From an uncultured Prevotellaceae bacterium (lineage in GTDB: Bacteria > Bacteroidota > Bacteroidia > Bacteroidales > Muribaculaceae), in contig ONLH01000009.1 in NCBI GenBank assembly GCA_900318645.1, positions 62,001 through 126,000 on the forward strand: DNA of 64,000 bases. The letters are read 5' to 3'. This document shows, piece after piece, positions 1 to 8,109 of the stretch (the stretch's first letter is position 1; every line of letters starts with the position of its first letter). The position numbers were made by a program, and so were the translations under genes. The notes beneath the pieces were generated by a model that made no database searches, was not told where the DNA came from, and saw only the letters and a list, made by a program, of their open reading frames with translations.

Positions 1-709
1 CAATCATACCAGCTAGCACCTCATTGCCGGGCTCGATGACTCGCGGCACGCTCTCTCCGGTCAATGCCGCGGTGTCAAATGCCGCTGCCTCGCCTGTCAA
101 TATTCCGTCAATGGGTACACGCTCACCAGGCTTCACCTCCACGATGTCGCCTACTTTGACTTCGGCTGGTTCGACTGTCTTGTGCAGGTCACCCTCGACA
201 ATTACGGCATGATCGGGCCTAAAGGCAATCAGGGACTTGATGTTGCCACGTGCACGGCTCACGGCACGATCTTGCAGCGCCTCGCCGATGCAATACAGGG
301 CCATCACTGCCACGGCCTCGGGATACTCACCGATGGCAAACGCGCCGATGCTGGCCACCGTCATCAGCAAGAACTCGCTGAAGAATTCTCCCTCACGGGC
401 TTCCTCGATGGCCTCACGCAGCACGTCCAGCCCCGTAGGTAGCCATGCGGCAAGATACCACAAGAGTCTGATCCATGTGCTCTGGAACCACTGCACATCC
501 ATTGCGCTCAAGGCCATTCCTATCGCCAGCAGCGTCAGCGACAATGCGGGTTTCCACCAGCTCATCTCTTCATCTTCACCATGCTCATGGCTATCATTGC
601 AGCAGGCACAACCGTGGCTTCTGCCTGTCTCCTCATGGGAGCAGCAATCGCCATGAAGTTCCTGCTCATGGCATTGGCAATGTGACTCGTGATTGTGGTC
701 GTGTGTCAT
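1..709 (-). CDS. Heavy-metal translocating P-type ATPase, N-terminal part (runs off the window)
   Basis: This is the first 236 codons of a P1B-type ATPase that would pump a soft or divalent metal ion out across the inner membrane. Reading from the ATG at 709, the first ~43 residues are rich in His and Cys (clusters such as CCSHEE and CACC), and no classical HMA domain with GMxCxxC is seen, so this tail probably replaces it as metal sensor or chelator. Hydrophobic segments follow (about residues 45-65, 70-90 and 108-145), then the actuator domain with PGERVPIDG and the phosphatase motif TGESVP near the window edge. The CPC membrane motif and DKTGT lie outside, so the metal cannot be named; Zn/Cd/Pb (ZntA-like) is a guess from the His-rich tail. 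The gene has its own promoter and a palindromic operator-like site upstream. Confidence 0.9.
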   Translation of the reverse strand, partial: MTHDHNHESHCQCHEQELHGDCCSHEETGRSHGCACCNDSHEHGEDEEMSWWKPALSLTLLAIGMALSAMDVQWFQSTWIRLLWYLAAWLPTGLDVLREAIEEAREGEFFSEFLLMTVASIGAFAIGEYPEAVAVMALYCIGEALQDRAVSRARGNIKSLIAFRPDHAVIVEGDLHKTVEPAEVKVGDIVEVKPGERVPIDGILTGEAAAFDTAALTGESVPRVIEPGNEVLAGMI

Positions 710-743
710 ATCTTTTGTCTCCGTTTTGTTGTTATTCTGGTGG

Positions 744-780
744 CAAAGGTACACACAATCCCGTGCAACCGGGTTGCAAA
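744..780 (-). promoter_or_regulatory. Promoter and palindromic operator of the metal ATPase
   Basis: On the minus strand a -7 box TACCTTTG lies at 751-744, about 35 nt upstream of the ATPase start. A perfect inverted repeat TGCAACC-G-GGTTGCA at 764-778 sits over the expected -33 region. Such placement is typical of a regulator that occludes or remodels the promoter, which fits a metal-responsive repressor or activator. The regulator gene is not in the window. Confidence 0.55.
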
Positions 781-787
781 GTAATCG

Positions 788-841
788 CTATAGTCCCCTA
801 TTCATCTATAGAGTCTATAGCAACTATAGCATCTATCCGTG
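788..841. repeat. Degenerate 9-bp tandem repeats (CTATAGnnn)
   Basis: CTATAG occurs at 788, 806, 815 and 824, and CTAT at 798 and 833. The units from 806 are spaced by exactly 9 bp. The array lies between the stop of the upstream glycosyltransferase and the ATPase promoter. It could be a cluster of regulator-binding sites or simple-sequence drift. Confidence 0.5.
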
Positions 842-844
842 ATT

Positions 845-1825
845 TCAGTAAAGCAGTCGTGCAATTCTCGCCGATCCCCGCTTACCTGTAGCAATGCGGG
901 TAAATAACCACTTCGTCATGGGACCGACAAACCACCTCCAGCGGCGGCTGTTGCCGTAGCTCTCCCGCAAGGCATGATAGGCTTGCCGGCATAGCGGCTT
1001 GGACAGCTCGCTGCACCCCTCGCGCTCATATTGGGCCGCGAGCACCATGCGGCGGTATTCCAGCAGTCGATGATAGCGGCGTTTATAGGCCGGCTTGAGT
1101 TGAGAGCACTGCACCTCGGTTTTCATGATATCGATGACGTGTTCCCACTGGCCCTGGCGGCTGTGGAACTCGGTTCCCGTGATGGAATCAGCGCCGTTAT
1201 GGTTGATGATGACCCGTGACTTGCCGCCCATGTAGGCCACATGTGGTTTGGCCAGTAGCAACCTCAATCCCAGTTCCCAATCGTTCCAGCCTGGCAGGTT
1301 GATGTTCCAACCGTCGGTCCCGGCAAAGAACTCACGCCTCACGGCGTAACGCTGTGTGGCAAGCTGCGCATGCAGGATGTGCTGGGCAAACAGGTCGCGC
1401 TTGTGATACGGTGCTGGGCGCTGGCTGCCGTCGGGGAAGACGAGTGTGGATTTGGCACTGATGAGGTCCAGCTGGCGACCGTGCTTCTGGGCCTTCTCGA
1501 TGACTTTGACATAGGATTCAACCAGTCCTTCTTCCATCAGGTCATCGCTGTCAAAGAACAGCACCCACTCGCCTGTGGCCTCTTCAAAGCCGCGGTTGCG
1601 AGCCGCTCCGGCAGTGTGGTGTGCTTCACGGGTGATGACTACGTTGAAGCCATCGCCTGGATGCTCTTTCTTGAAGGTTTCGAGCACTTCCAGCGTATTA
1701 TCGGTGCTGTCATTGTCAACCAGCACGACCTGCAAGGGACGATAGGTCTGTGCTACAACACTTTCCAGTGTTGCAGAGACCACGTTGGCGCGGTTATACA
1801 CGGGTATGACAATGGTAACTTCCAT
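845..1825 (-). CDS. Family 2 glycosyltransferase
   Basis: A 326-residue GT-A fold glycosyltransferase of family GT2, predicted to add a sugar from a nucleotide donor at the cytoplasmic face of the membrane. It starts with the classic strand-loop IVIPVYNRANVV, has LVDNDSTDNT at about 36-45 and the metal-binding FDSDD at 91-95. The frame is open further upstream, but the ATG at 1825 is chosen because it begins directly at the GT2 fold (MEVTIVIPVYN) and lies just after a good promoter. It is divergent from the glycosyltransferase that starts at 1896. Acceptor and sugar are unknown; it may serve the same surface glycan as the neighbouring glycosyltransferase. Confidence 0.88.
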   Translation of the reverse strand: MEVTIVIPVYNRANVVSATLESVVAQTYRPLQVVLVDNDSTDNTLEVLETFKKEHPGDGFNVVITREAHHTAGAARNRGFEEATGEWVLFFDSDDLMEEGLVESYVKVIEKAQKHGRQLDLISAKSTLVFPDGSQRPAPYHKRDLFAQHILHAQLATQRYAVRREFFAGTDGWNINLPGWNDWELGLRLLLAKPHVAYMGGKSRVIINHNGADSITGTEFHSRQGQWEHVIDIMKTEVQCSQLKPAYKRRYHRLLEYRRMVLAAQYEREGCSELSKPLCRQAYHALRESYGNSRRWRWFVGPMTKWLFTRIATGKRGSARIARLLY

Positions 1826-1839
1826 ATTCTTCTCGGGGG

Positions 1840-1871
1840 TAAAGGTACTGCTTTTTTTGATAAACTGCAAA
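1840..1871 (-). promoter_or_regulatory. Promoter of the minus-strand GT2 gene
   Basis: Reading the minus strand, TTTG at 1871-1868 and TACCTTTA at 1847-1840 are separated by 20 bp, matching the Bacteroidota -33/-7 consensus with one mismatch. Its -33 region interlocks with that of the divergent plus-strand promoter (1856-1887). Confidence 0.65.
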
Positions 1872-1887
1872 AAATATCCTACTTTTG
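1856..1887 (+). promoter_or_regulatory. Promoter of the plus-strand glycosyltransferase, near-leaderless
   Basis: TTTG at 1856-1859 and TACTTTTG at 1880-1887 are 20 bp apart. The start codon follows only 8 bases after the -7 box, at 1896, so the mRNA should carry almost no 5' leader. The promoter shares DNA with the oppositely directed one. Confidence 0.7.
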
Positions 1888-1895
1888 CACCCGCA

Positions 1896-3026
1896 ATGAA
1901 GATATTATTCGCTGGTGACGCCAGCAACCTGCATAACTGCCTTGCTCAGCAGCTGCGGCTTATGGGACATGAGGCAACGGTGGCATCCGACGGCTCTCGT
2001 TGGATGAACACCCATCGTGACATCAACTTGTTGAGAAAGCCGGGCAAACTGGGCGCCCTCAAGTATGTCATGGACATCAAGCGCGCTTTACCGCAAATGA
2101 CGGGCTATGACATCGTTGAGATAGCATCACCCATCTTTCTGCGCCTGAAACCTCATCGCATTGCCCGTATCTTTGATTACCTCAAGGCGAACAACACACG
2201 CATCGTGCTTTCGGCCTTGGCGACCGATGTTGTCTATTACGATGCCTGCCACGACGGACACACCTTCCGCTACAGTGATTACATGCTGGGTGATGAACCG
2301 TCTCCCTATGTTGGCTCTGCCGAGTATATCGCCAACCAGCAGGACAATTGGCATCAGCCGTTCATGCGCGAGCACAGCGACCACATCTTGGCTGGAATTG
2401 ACGGTGCTGTGGCATGCCTCTACGAGTATTATGCGGCCTATAAGCCTGTCTTGGGTGACCGTGTAGCTTATGGCGGCATCCCCATTGATACCAAATCGCT
2501 GGAGTTTCGTCCGCTGACCGAGGCTCCCGACAAGGTGCGCCTGTTCATCGGCATCCAGCGCGATCGCCATGTCATCAAGGGTACCGACCGCTTGCTTGCT
2601 GCGATGAAAAGGGTGCATGACCGATATCCTGGTATTACCGAACTTGAAGTTGTTGAGAACCTTCCCTACGATGAATATACTCGCCGCATGCGCGACTCCC
2701 ACGTCATTCTTGACCAGCTCTATAGTTACACACCGGGAACCAATGCCCTTATCGCCATGGCGCAGGGCTTGATAGCCGTGTCAGGAGCCGAACCCGAGTA
2801 CTATGAACTCATCGGGGAGAAAGCCAACATGCCCATCATCAATGTCTCACCGATCGTCGAGGGTGACATCGACCACAAGCTGTCATGGATTGTTGAGCAT
2901 CGCGACCAGCTGCCACAGATGGCCTGTGCCAGCCGTGCCTTTGTCGAGAAGCATAATGCTGCTCCTGTCGTCGCACAGCGTTATCTGGACTTCTGGAACT
3001 CCCTGTTCACAAAAGATTACGAGTAG
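1896..3026 (+). CDS. Glycosyltransferase, probably GT-B fold
   Basis: A 376-residue predicted cytoplasmic glycosyltransferase. The N-terminus MKILFAGDASNLH followed by a Leu-rich helix and a short GH turn is typical of the first Rossmann unit of GT4-like enzymes. The C-terminal half contains a donor-site-like stretch (about 255-330: FIGIQRDRHVIKGTD, then YTPGTNALIAMAQG and GAEPEYYE), where Glu residues usually contact the donor nucleotide. The ATG at 1896 is chosen over an in-frame upstream start at 1785, because the upstream part overlaps the promoters and the divergent gene and has no domain sense. Donor and acceptor are unknown. Confidence 0.8.
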   Translation: MKILFAGDASNLHNCLAQQLRLMGHEATVASDGSRWMNTHRDINLLRKPGKLGALKYVMDIKRALPQMTGYDIVEIASPIFLRLKPHRIARIFDYLKANNTRIVLSALATDVVYYDACHDGHTFRYSDYMLGDEPSPYVGSAEYIANQQDNWHQPFMREHSDHILAGIDGAVACLYEYYAAYKPVLGDRVAYGGIPIDTKSLEFRPLTEAPDKVRLFIGIQRDRHVIKGTDRLLAAMKRVHDRYPGITELEVVENLPYDEYTRRMRDSHVILDQLYSYTPGTNALIAMAQGLIAVSGAEPEYYELIGEKANMPIINVSPIVEGDIDHKLSWIVEHRDQLPQMACASRAFVEKHNAAPVVAQRYLDFWNSLFTKDYE

Positions 3027-3052
3027 ATAACAGAGATCAGATACTGGATAAA

Positions 3053-3087
3053 AATTGTCGAGAAAGCCTCAAGCCCTCTCGACAATT
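3053..3087. terminator. Bidirectional terminator between convergent genes
   Basis: Perfect 11-bp arms AATTGTCGAGA (3053-3063) and TCTCGACAATT (3077-3087) with a 13-nt loop, flanked by A-rich sequence on the left and ATTTTA on the right. It lies between the plus-strand glycosyltransferase stop (3026) and the minus-strand lipoprotein stop (3112). Confidence 0.85.
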
Positions 3088-3111
3088 ATTTTATAGTATT
3101 TATCGCTTCTA

Positions 3112-4188
3112 TCAGAAGTATTTTGCTACTGCAGCTTTCAGCATCGTCGCGTCTTCCACGCGTTCCACGATTTCGCCGCCACGGATGATGAACGTCGTTG
3201 GAATCCCCGTCACGTTATAGGTTCCCACGTTCTGTGAGTTGATGTTCATCGGGTCAAACACGGTAATCCATGGTAGGTTCTTAGCAGCTTCGCGCCAGGT
3301 TACATTGTTCTGGTCAAGGCCGATCTGGTAGATCTCCAAGCCTCGGCTATGGTAGCTCTGATAGATGTCATTGAGTAACTTGTTGAGTTGCGGTGACACT
3401 TCGGTGCCATAGGCCGTGAAGTCAAGCAGGACGACGCGGTTTTCGGCAGCAACTTTCGTCAGGCTGTACTCTTTGCCGTTGTAGTCCTGTAACTTGATGT
3501 CAATGATCGAGGCCACGTCAGCATAAACGGTGTCTGTTGCAGCAATCGCGTGGCGGCGACGCTGGCCTTCGAGCAGCAGCTTGACGAGGTAGTCGGTGCG
3601 AGGGTCGTTGGGACGGAACGAGTTGAACGAGTTGGCAACAGCGCCGATGATGCGCAGGTCGTTGTCGTTCATCGGGTCAAAGAGGGGTTTGCCGTTAATG
3701 TACTTGTTGATGGTGTAATAGGCAACGATACCGCTCGGGTCCGCAACAATCTGGCGAGCCAGTTGGTCCTTCCATGTCTGGAGTTCAGCATCTGTACCCT
3801 TGCCACCGGCAAAACGCATCGCTTCCTTGTCAATTTTCATCACTTGTTCGGCATGCTCACTGCCGGTGATGGTGTAATCGCTCGAGAAGTTAGGCAACTT
3901 GGAGACGACCTTCAGTTTGTCCAGGCTGTCGATCGGGAAGCAGATGGACTGATCACCCAGGCGCAGTTGGTAGATGCTGGGCACCTCGGGGGCTTCAGGA
4001 CTCACGCTGAAATTGCCCTTACCGTCAACCTTGACGCTGTCAATAATATACCACTCACCATTGCTTGATTTCTCAAGAACAAGTGTCGTGTCGCTGGCAC
4101 CTTCAATGTTGCCGTCGATATGGAATTTGTTGCCGTTGCATGCCGTCAGGGCAATGATGGCAATCATCATCATGAAATACTTCTTCAT
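3112..4188 (-). CDS. Lipoprotein with DUF4369-like and thioredoxin-fold domains, CXXC missing
   Basis: A 358-residue predicted lipoprotein: basic N-terminus, hydrophobic stretch and a lipobox ALTAC with Cys17. Residues ~20-110 resemble the DUF4369 domain found before TlpA/AhpC-type thioredoxin folds in Bacteroidota. The C-terminal ~130 residues follow a TlpA-like fold (VVLLDFTAYG..., then GIPTTFIIRGGEIVE with the cis-Pro). Where the family normally has WCxxC, this protein reads FTAYGTEVSPQ, so both redox cysteines are absent. It therefore cannot act as a normal disulfide reductase and may have a binding or structural role in the envelope. It has its own promoter and shares a bidirectional terminator with the preceding convergent gene. 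Confidence 0.85.
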   Translation of the reverse strand: MKKYFMMMIAIIALTACNGNKFHIDGNIEGASDTTLVLEKSSNGEWYIIDSVKVDGKGNFSVSPEAPEVPSIYQLRLGDQSICFPIDSLDKLKVVSKLPNFSSDYTITGSEHAEQVMKIDKEAMRFAGGKGTDAELQTWKDQLARQIVADPSGIVAYYTINKYINGKPLFDPMNDNDLRIIGAVANSFNSFRPNDPRTDYLVKLLLEGQRRRHAIAATDTVYADVASIIDIKLQDYNGKEYSLTKVAAENRVVLLDFTAYGTEVSPQLNKLLNDIYQSYHSRGLEIYQIGLDQNNVTWREAAKNLPWITVFDPMNINSQNVGTYNVTGIPTTFIIRGGEIVERVEDATMLKAAVAKYF

Positions 4189-4221
4189 TGGTCGTATATC
4201 TTATTTTTCAAAAAAACTGCG

Positions 4222-4253
4222 CGAAATTACACCATTTTTTCCAAATAGCCAAA
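4222..4253 (-). promoter_or_regulatory. Promoter of the thioredoxin-fold lipoprotein
   Basis: Minus strand: TTTG at 4253-4250, 20 bp, TAATTTCG at 4229-4222, then 33 bases to the start codon at 4188. One mismatch from TAnnTTTG. Confidence 0.55.
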
Positions 4254-4301
4254 TCCCCGTCAAAAAACAAGTCCATCCCCCCCGTTCTCCCCCGTTAAAT
4301 C

Positions 4302-4387
4302 CCTGCCGCCCGTGCCGTCCCCTCCCTGTGGTTCCTGCCGCCCGTGCCGTCCCCTCCCTGCAGTCCCTGCCGCCCGTGCCGTCCCCG
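4302..4387. repeat. Three tandem 32-bp cytosine-rich repeats
   Basis: The core CCTGCCGCCCGTGCCGTCCC starts at 4302, 4334 and 4366, exactly 32 bp apart. The third copy runs directly into the palindrome at 4390. The strand bias (almost no A on the plus strand) is striking against the surrounding AT-rich spacer. Confidence 0.85.
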
Positions 4388-4389
4388 TA

Positions 4390-4410
4390 TTGCGAGCTAC
4401 CAGCTCGCAA
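4390..4410. repeat. Perfect palindrome, dispersed repeat copy 1
   Basis: TTGCGAGCT-ACC-AGCTCGCAA: 9-bp arms, 3-nt loop. An identical 21-nt copy lies at 8048-8068 and a degenerate copy at 7989-8009, both preceded by GTA; looser relatives lie at 16165 and 55306. This behaves like a small REP-type interspersed repeat confined to intergenic DNA. Confidence 0.8.
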
Positions 4411-4455
4411 AATTCCCTCATTTCGCTTAACTGCATCCAGTTAAAAAAGAAAAAG

Positions 4456-4484
4456 AAAAGACTCGCCATCTCGGCGAGTCTTTT
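4456..4484 (-). terminator. Terminator of the amylase gene
   Basis: Arms AAAAGACTCGCC and GGCGAGTCTTTT (12 bp, perfect) around a 5-nt loop. On the minus strand the hairpin is followed by CTTTTTCTTTTTT, so it ends transcripts coming from the amylase gene, whose stop is at 4617. Confidence 0.85.
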
Positions 4485-4616
4485 CAACTTGTACTCTAAA
4501 TCTTTACCTTATGAAAAAAATTATTACCCAAAAATGCGGTGCAAAATTACAGCTATTTCTGATACTACAAAGAAAAAACTCCGTTAAAAAATTATAAAAA
4601 TTCAATTTTTTTCCTC

Positions 4617-7600
4617 TTACTTGCTCAGTATCAGGTTAATAAGATATGTTACATCTCCGATGCTGATTTCTCCGTCTTGATTGGTATCGGCGACAAAAAG
4701 TGTCGCGCTGGTGGTATTTCCTTCCAAGAGGATATTAATTAGTGCTGTAACATCGCCGATGTTGATCTCTCCATCCTCATTCACATCTCCTTGGAGGTGA
4801 CTGTACTGGTCGGTCACGTCGGCAACACTGTATTTGTTGGTCGTTGAGGTGATTTCCAGATAGATGTCCTTATTGATGCCAGTAATGTCAACGCTCTGGT
4901 GCTGGTTATCGCCTTGATTAAGTACGACATTGAACTGGTAGTCCTCGCTGTTGACCGTGAAGGTGCGATAGAAGAAATTCTGACCTTGAACGGTCTTGGT
5001 AGCAGAGACCTGCACACCGGGCCAGCTGTCGTTGATGATGTTGCTGCTGTCCCAGGCATAGATCCACACGTTGCTCCAGTTGTTAGGTGCCGTGGTCGGG
5101 TCTTTGACATAAACGGTGGCGGTGTAGGGCACAAAGCCGTGGAAGATATACTCACGCTGTACCACGTTGCGCACCTTGCCTTCATACAGGACTCCCGCAG
5201 TTAGCACGGTATTGTCGGTGAAGGTGAGCGTCACGTGGCCTGTGGCCTGTGTGCTGCTGGCTGTAGGTGTGCTGCCGTCGGTGGTATAGACGATGACGGC
5301 ACTGCTCTCGCTGGCCGTAATCGTGACATGCACGCTGCCCTCATACTGGCCGCTGGGCTTGTCGATGGTCAGGGTGGGGGCGGGAGAGGTGTAGTTGGTT
5401 ACCTCGTGGTGCCAGATGCCGTCGATGTAATAGCCGTGGTTGCGGAAGGTCAAGTCGCTGGTCTGCTGGCCGTCGGTGACAAAGATGATACCTGTCGGAG
5501 TGCCGGTGTTGGTACCGTTGTAGATCCATTTCCAGATTTTTCTCGAGCCGTCGCTAGTGGTGCCCATCAGGGTCATCGACTGGCCGGGCCAACTGCCGCC
5601 TGTGAAGTTACTGCTGCTGTTCCAAATCCAGGTCGTCACCTTGCTCACGCTGGTGCTGGTCTCGAGGAACACGCTCATATCATCCTCCTCGCAGCTTGGC
5701 TCATAGACCTCAACGGGAGTCACGGGCGAAGTGCCGTTGCCCTCGCCGTCGTTGCTTGATAACTCTTCCTCGGTGCCGTCATAGCTCAATGCTGTGCCTG
5801 CATTGGCGCTGCTGGTGTACAGGTAGGGTCCGTCGTTGCCGATCTTTCCTGGGGCAGGGGTGAGTGAAGTCGAGAGGACATAAATCCTCATGTTGCCCTT
5901 GCCACTGCACGACGTAGTGGTCAGCGTGCCGTTGGTCACGGTTTTGACATCGCCGGTGATGCAGTCGGTATAGGTGCCGTTGAGCACCCCGGTAAAGGTG
6001 GCGGGACCGTTGATGGTCACCAGCACATAACTGTCGGTTGTGTCGTCGGTGTAACGGCGCTTGAAGGCATAGCCGCCATTGGAAGTGCAACCGCTGGTAC
6101 TGTACTGGCCCTTGCGCAGGGCGGGCACTGCTTGGCGGATGCGGTTCAGGCGTTGCAGGTGCTTGACAAGGGGCTTACTCAGCGTGGCGGCAAGGTTGCC
6201 GGTGGCTCCGCTGACGACACCGAAGTCACTTGCTGTCACTTGGCCCTTGATGTAGCCGCCATAGTAGGCGCGTCCGCTGTCCTTGAGGGATCCGTTGCCG
6301 CCTGGGTCGATGGTCTTGCCTGCCTTGAACTCAATCTCGCTGCCATAATACAAGCAGGGAATGCCGCGGAACGTAAACATCAGCGACAGGTTCTCGGCCC
6401 ACTGTGCCGTGCCCTCGTTGAAACGCACGTTGTCGTTGGGACCGGGACTGTAGTCGTGGCTATCGACATAAACGACGTTGTAGGTGGCGTCGTTGTAGTA
6501 TTTGTCACCGTTGATGGCGAGATTCCACACGCTGCCGATATTATGAAACGAGTAGTGCACGGGGAAGTCAATGACGTTCAGTCCCGAGGCACGGCTCACG
6601 TCAGGTGTGTGGTAGCTGTTGCCGTCTAGCACGGCGTTGTTCGACGTCGGCATGGAACTGCTGGTCTCCGTGTTGTTGTCGTTGTACATCTGCTGGCAAG
6701 AACCGATGTTGGCCAGCGTATTCAGGTCGGTGCTTTCATAGATGGCCACGCCGTCCCAGTAGCTGGCATCGTTGTTCCAACTGTAGTTCTTGTTCTCAGC
6801 CCAAGTATAGAAATAGGGTGATAAGGCGGGCTGGTTGCGGTAGGTGACGCTACCCTGGAAACGGGCACATACCTCGGTATAGAGGAAGAAGTCGGCCTGA
6901 TTCAAGCGTTTGTTCTTGTACTGTTCGCCCAGGGCCTTAAATGCGGGGATGTAAATCTTGTTGAAGGTTAACCGCGAGATATGACCGCCTGTGTCAATGC
7001 GGAAACCATCCACGCCCATCTTTATAAACGTGCCGTAGCAGTCGATGAGGTAGTCGGCAACGGCGGGATTCTCAGTGTTGAGGTCCACACAATCACCGGC
7101 AATCTGAGCCCACCACCGCGTGTTGTCATCCCAGTTGAACTGGCCGAAGTGGTGCCAGTAGTTGTGGTTGTCGTGGTTCTGGTTGTCTGTATTCTTCATC
7201 TGTTTCAGGCGGTGGTCATATTGCTGACCTGAGGGCAGGTCGTTGTAGTTGGTCGGCAGACGACCGCCCACAGAATCGGTGGTGTAAGGCTTCATGCACT
7301 CGTCAATCTTGAACTGGTTGGCGTTCCAGTCACGGGTGAAGAGTTTGCACAGGTGCTCCTCGCCGAAATTTCCAGTATGGTTCAGCACGATGTCGAGGAT
7401 GACCTTCATTCCACGGGCATGGGCCTCGTCAATGAGCGTCTGGAAAGTGGTGTCACCGCTCTCGTAGCGGTGGTCAACACGTGAGAAGTCCCTCGCATGG
7501 TAGCCGTGGTAGTCCAGTCCCGAGGCATTCTCAACGATAGGCGTCACCCACACCGCTGTAAAACCGAGGGCCTTGATATAATCCAGCTTGTCGATCAAGC

Positions 7601-7826
7601 CTTTGAAGTCGCCGCGCCAGCACGGGTCCCCGTGGTTGGCATTGGCACCGTCCCAGCACTGAGCGTTATTACTCGGGTCGCCGTCATAAAACCGCGTTGT
7701 AATCACAAAGTAGATACTCTCGTCACGAAAGTCATCCCTCGGCCCCACAAAGGATGCCCATCCCTGCTGCCATCCAGTAACGGCCAGCAACAGCGTCACA
7801 ATCAACTTAAAATAGTTTCTCATCAT
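4617..7826 (-). CDS. Secreted alpha-amylase (GH13) with starch-binding modules and dockerin-like C-terminus
   Basis: A ~1069-residue exported glycoside hydrolase predicted to cleave alpha-1,4-glucans. A signal peptide (hydrophobic core LIVTLLLAVTGW) precedes the GH13 barrel: DIVLNHTGN near residue 147, GVDGFRIDTGG with the nucleophile Asp near 277, FLYTEV with the acid Glu near 315, and VDSHD near 456. After an all-beta C domain come two modules resembling CBM26 (each with W-x-SWPG, e.g. NDSWPGVQV) separated by a chitobiase C-terminal-like domain (TTDGSTPT). The last ~65 residues hold two calcium-loop repeats (GDVNEDGEINIGD and ADTNQDGEISIGD) typical of dockerins. Start chosen at 7826 (a second ATG follows immediately at 7823); the frame extends further upstream but without signal-peptide character. 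Likely starch utilisation at or outside the cell surface. Confidence 0.92.
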   Translation of the reverse strand: MMRNYFKLIVTLLLAVTGWQQGWASFVGPRDDFRDESIYFVITTRFYDGDPSNNAQCWDGANANHGDPCWRGDFKGLIDKLDYIKALGFTAVWVTPIVENASGLDYHGYHARDFSRVDHRYESGDTTFQTLIDEAHARGMKVILDIVLNHTGNFGEEHLCKLFTRDWNANQFKIDECMKPYTTDSVGGRLPTNYNDLPSGQQYDHRLKQMKNTDNQNHDNHNYWHHFGQFNWDDNTRWWAQIAGDCVDLNTENPAVADYLIDCYGTFIKMGVDGFRIDTGGHISRLTFNKIYIPAFKALGEQYKNKRLNQADFFLYTEVCARFQGSVTYRNQPALSPYFYTWAENKNYSWNNDASYWDGVAIYESTDLNTLANIGSCQQMYNDNNTETSSSMPTSNNAVLDGNSYHTPDVSRASGLNVIDFPVHYSFHNIGSVWNLAINGDKYYNDATYNVVYVDSHDYSPGPNDNVRFNEGTAQWAENLSLMFTFRGIPCLYYGSEIEFKAGKTIDPGGNGSLKDSGRAYYGGYIKGQVTASDFGVVSGATGNLAATLSKPLVKHLQRLNRIRQAVPALRKGQYSTSGCTSNGGYAFKRRYTDDTTDSYVLVTINGPATFTGVLNGTYTDCITGDVKTVTNGTLTTTSCSGKGNMRIYVLSTSLTPAPGKIGNDGPYLYTSSANAGTALSYDGTEEELSSNDGEGNGTSPVTPVEVYEPSCEEDDMSVFLETSTSVSKVTTWIWNSSSNFTGGSWPGQSMTLMGTTSDGSRKIWKWIYNGTNTGTPTGIIFVTDGQQTSDLTFRNHGYYIDGIWHHEVTNYTSPAPTLTIDKPSGQYEGSVHVTITASESSAVIVYTTDGSTPTASSTQATGHVTLTFTDNTVLTAGVLYEGKVRNVVQREYIFHGFVPYTATVYVKDPTTAPNNWSNVWIYAWDSSNIINDSWPGVQVSATKTVQGQNFFYRTFTVNSEDYQFNVVLNQGDNQHQSVDITGINKDIYLEITSTTNKYSVADVTDQYSHLQGDVNEDGEINIGDVTALINILLEGNTTSATLFVADTNQDGEISIGDVTYLINLILSK

Positions 7827-7988
7827 GTCAGTAATGATAATAGGCAATAATTTTGCTCCAAAAATAACCAAAATGCAACAAAATCACCTGCTTCCCCCAC
7901 AATTAACCACCCTCTGCCGCCGTGCAATCGTTTGCATTGCAACCCCCTCTCCCGTGTCACCCATTGATTGACCGTTCCGTCCCCCGTA

Positions 7989-8009
7989 TTGCAATCTCCT
8001 ATCTCGTAA
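7989..8009. repeat. Degenerate copy of the dispersed palindrome
   Basis: TTGCAATCTCCTATCTCGTAA aligns without gaps to the 21-nt palindrome at 4390 and 8048 and keeps the same CCCCGTA left flank as the 4390 copy. Substitutions have largely destroyed the dyad symmetry. Confidence 0.55.
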
Positions 8010-8047
8010 AAATCCCCACCCCCATTTCCCTCCGTGCAGTCAAAGTA

Positions 8048-8068
8048 TTGCGAGCTACCAGCTCGCAA
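8048..8068. repeat. Perfect palindrome, dispersed repeat copy 2
   Basis: Identical over 21 nt to the copy at 4390-4410 (TTGCGAGCT-ACC-AGCTCGCAA), again preceded by GTA and followed by A-rich sequence. Confidence 0.8.
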
Positions 8069-8109
8069 AAAAATTGTTCTTGTTGTATTGATTGTCTTCT
8101 TTGCAATTC

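Larger units (their letters stand above)
4189..4616. other. 428-bp intergenic region: promoter, 32-bp repeats, palindrome, terminator
   Basis: No convincing gene. From left to right it holds the promoter of the lipoprotein gene, a cytosine-rich array of three 32-bp units, a perfect 21-nt palindrome and the terminator of the minus-strand amylase gene. Small open frames here translate into Gly/Arg/Thr repeats derived from the array and are not credible genes. Confidence 0.8.

Noticed and set aside
1785-1895. Upstream in-frame extensions of both divergent glycosyltransferases
   Set aside because: They would overlap each other and both promoters, and the GT folds begin exactly at the downstream ATGs (1825 minus, 1896 plus).
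4201-4487. Small minus-strand frames of 69 and 75 codons over the C-rich repeats
   Set aside because: They translate into low-complexity Gly-Arg-Thr repeats produced by the 32-bp array and cover a terminator; no start signal or family character.
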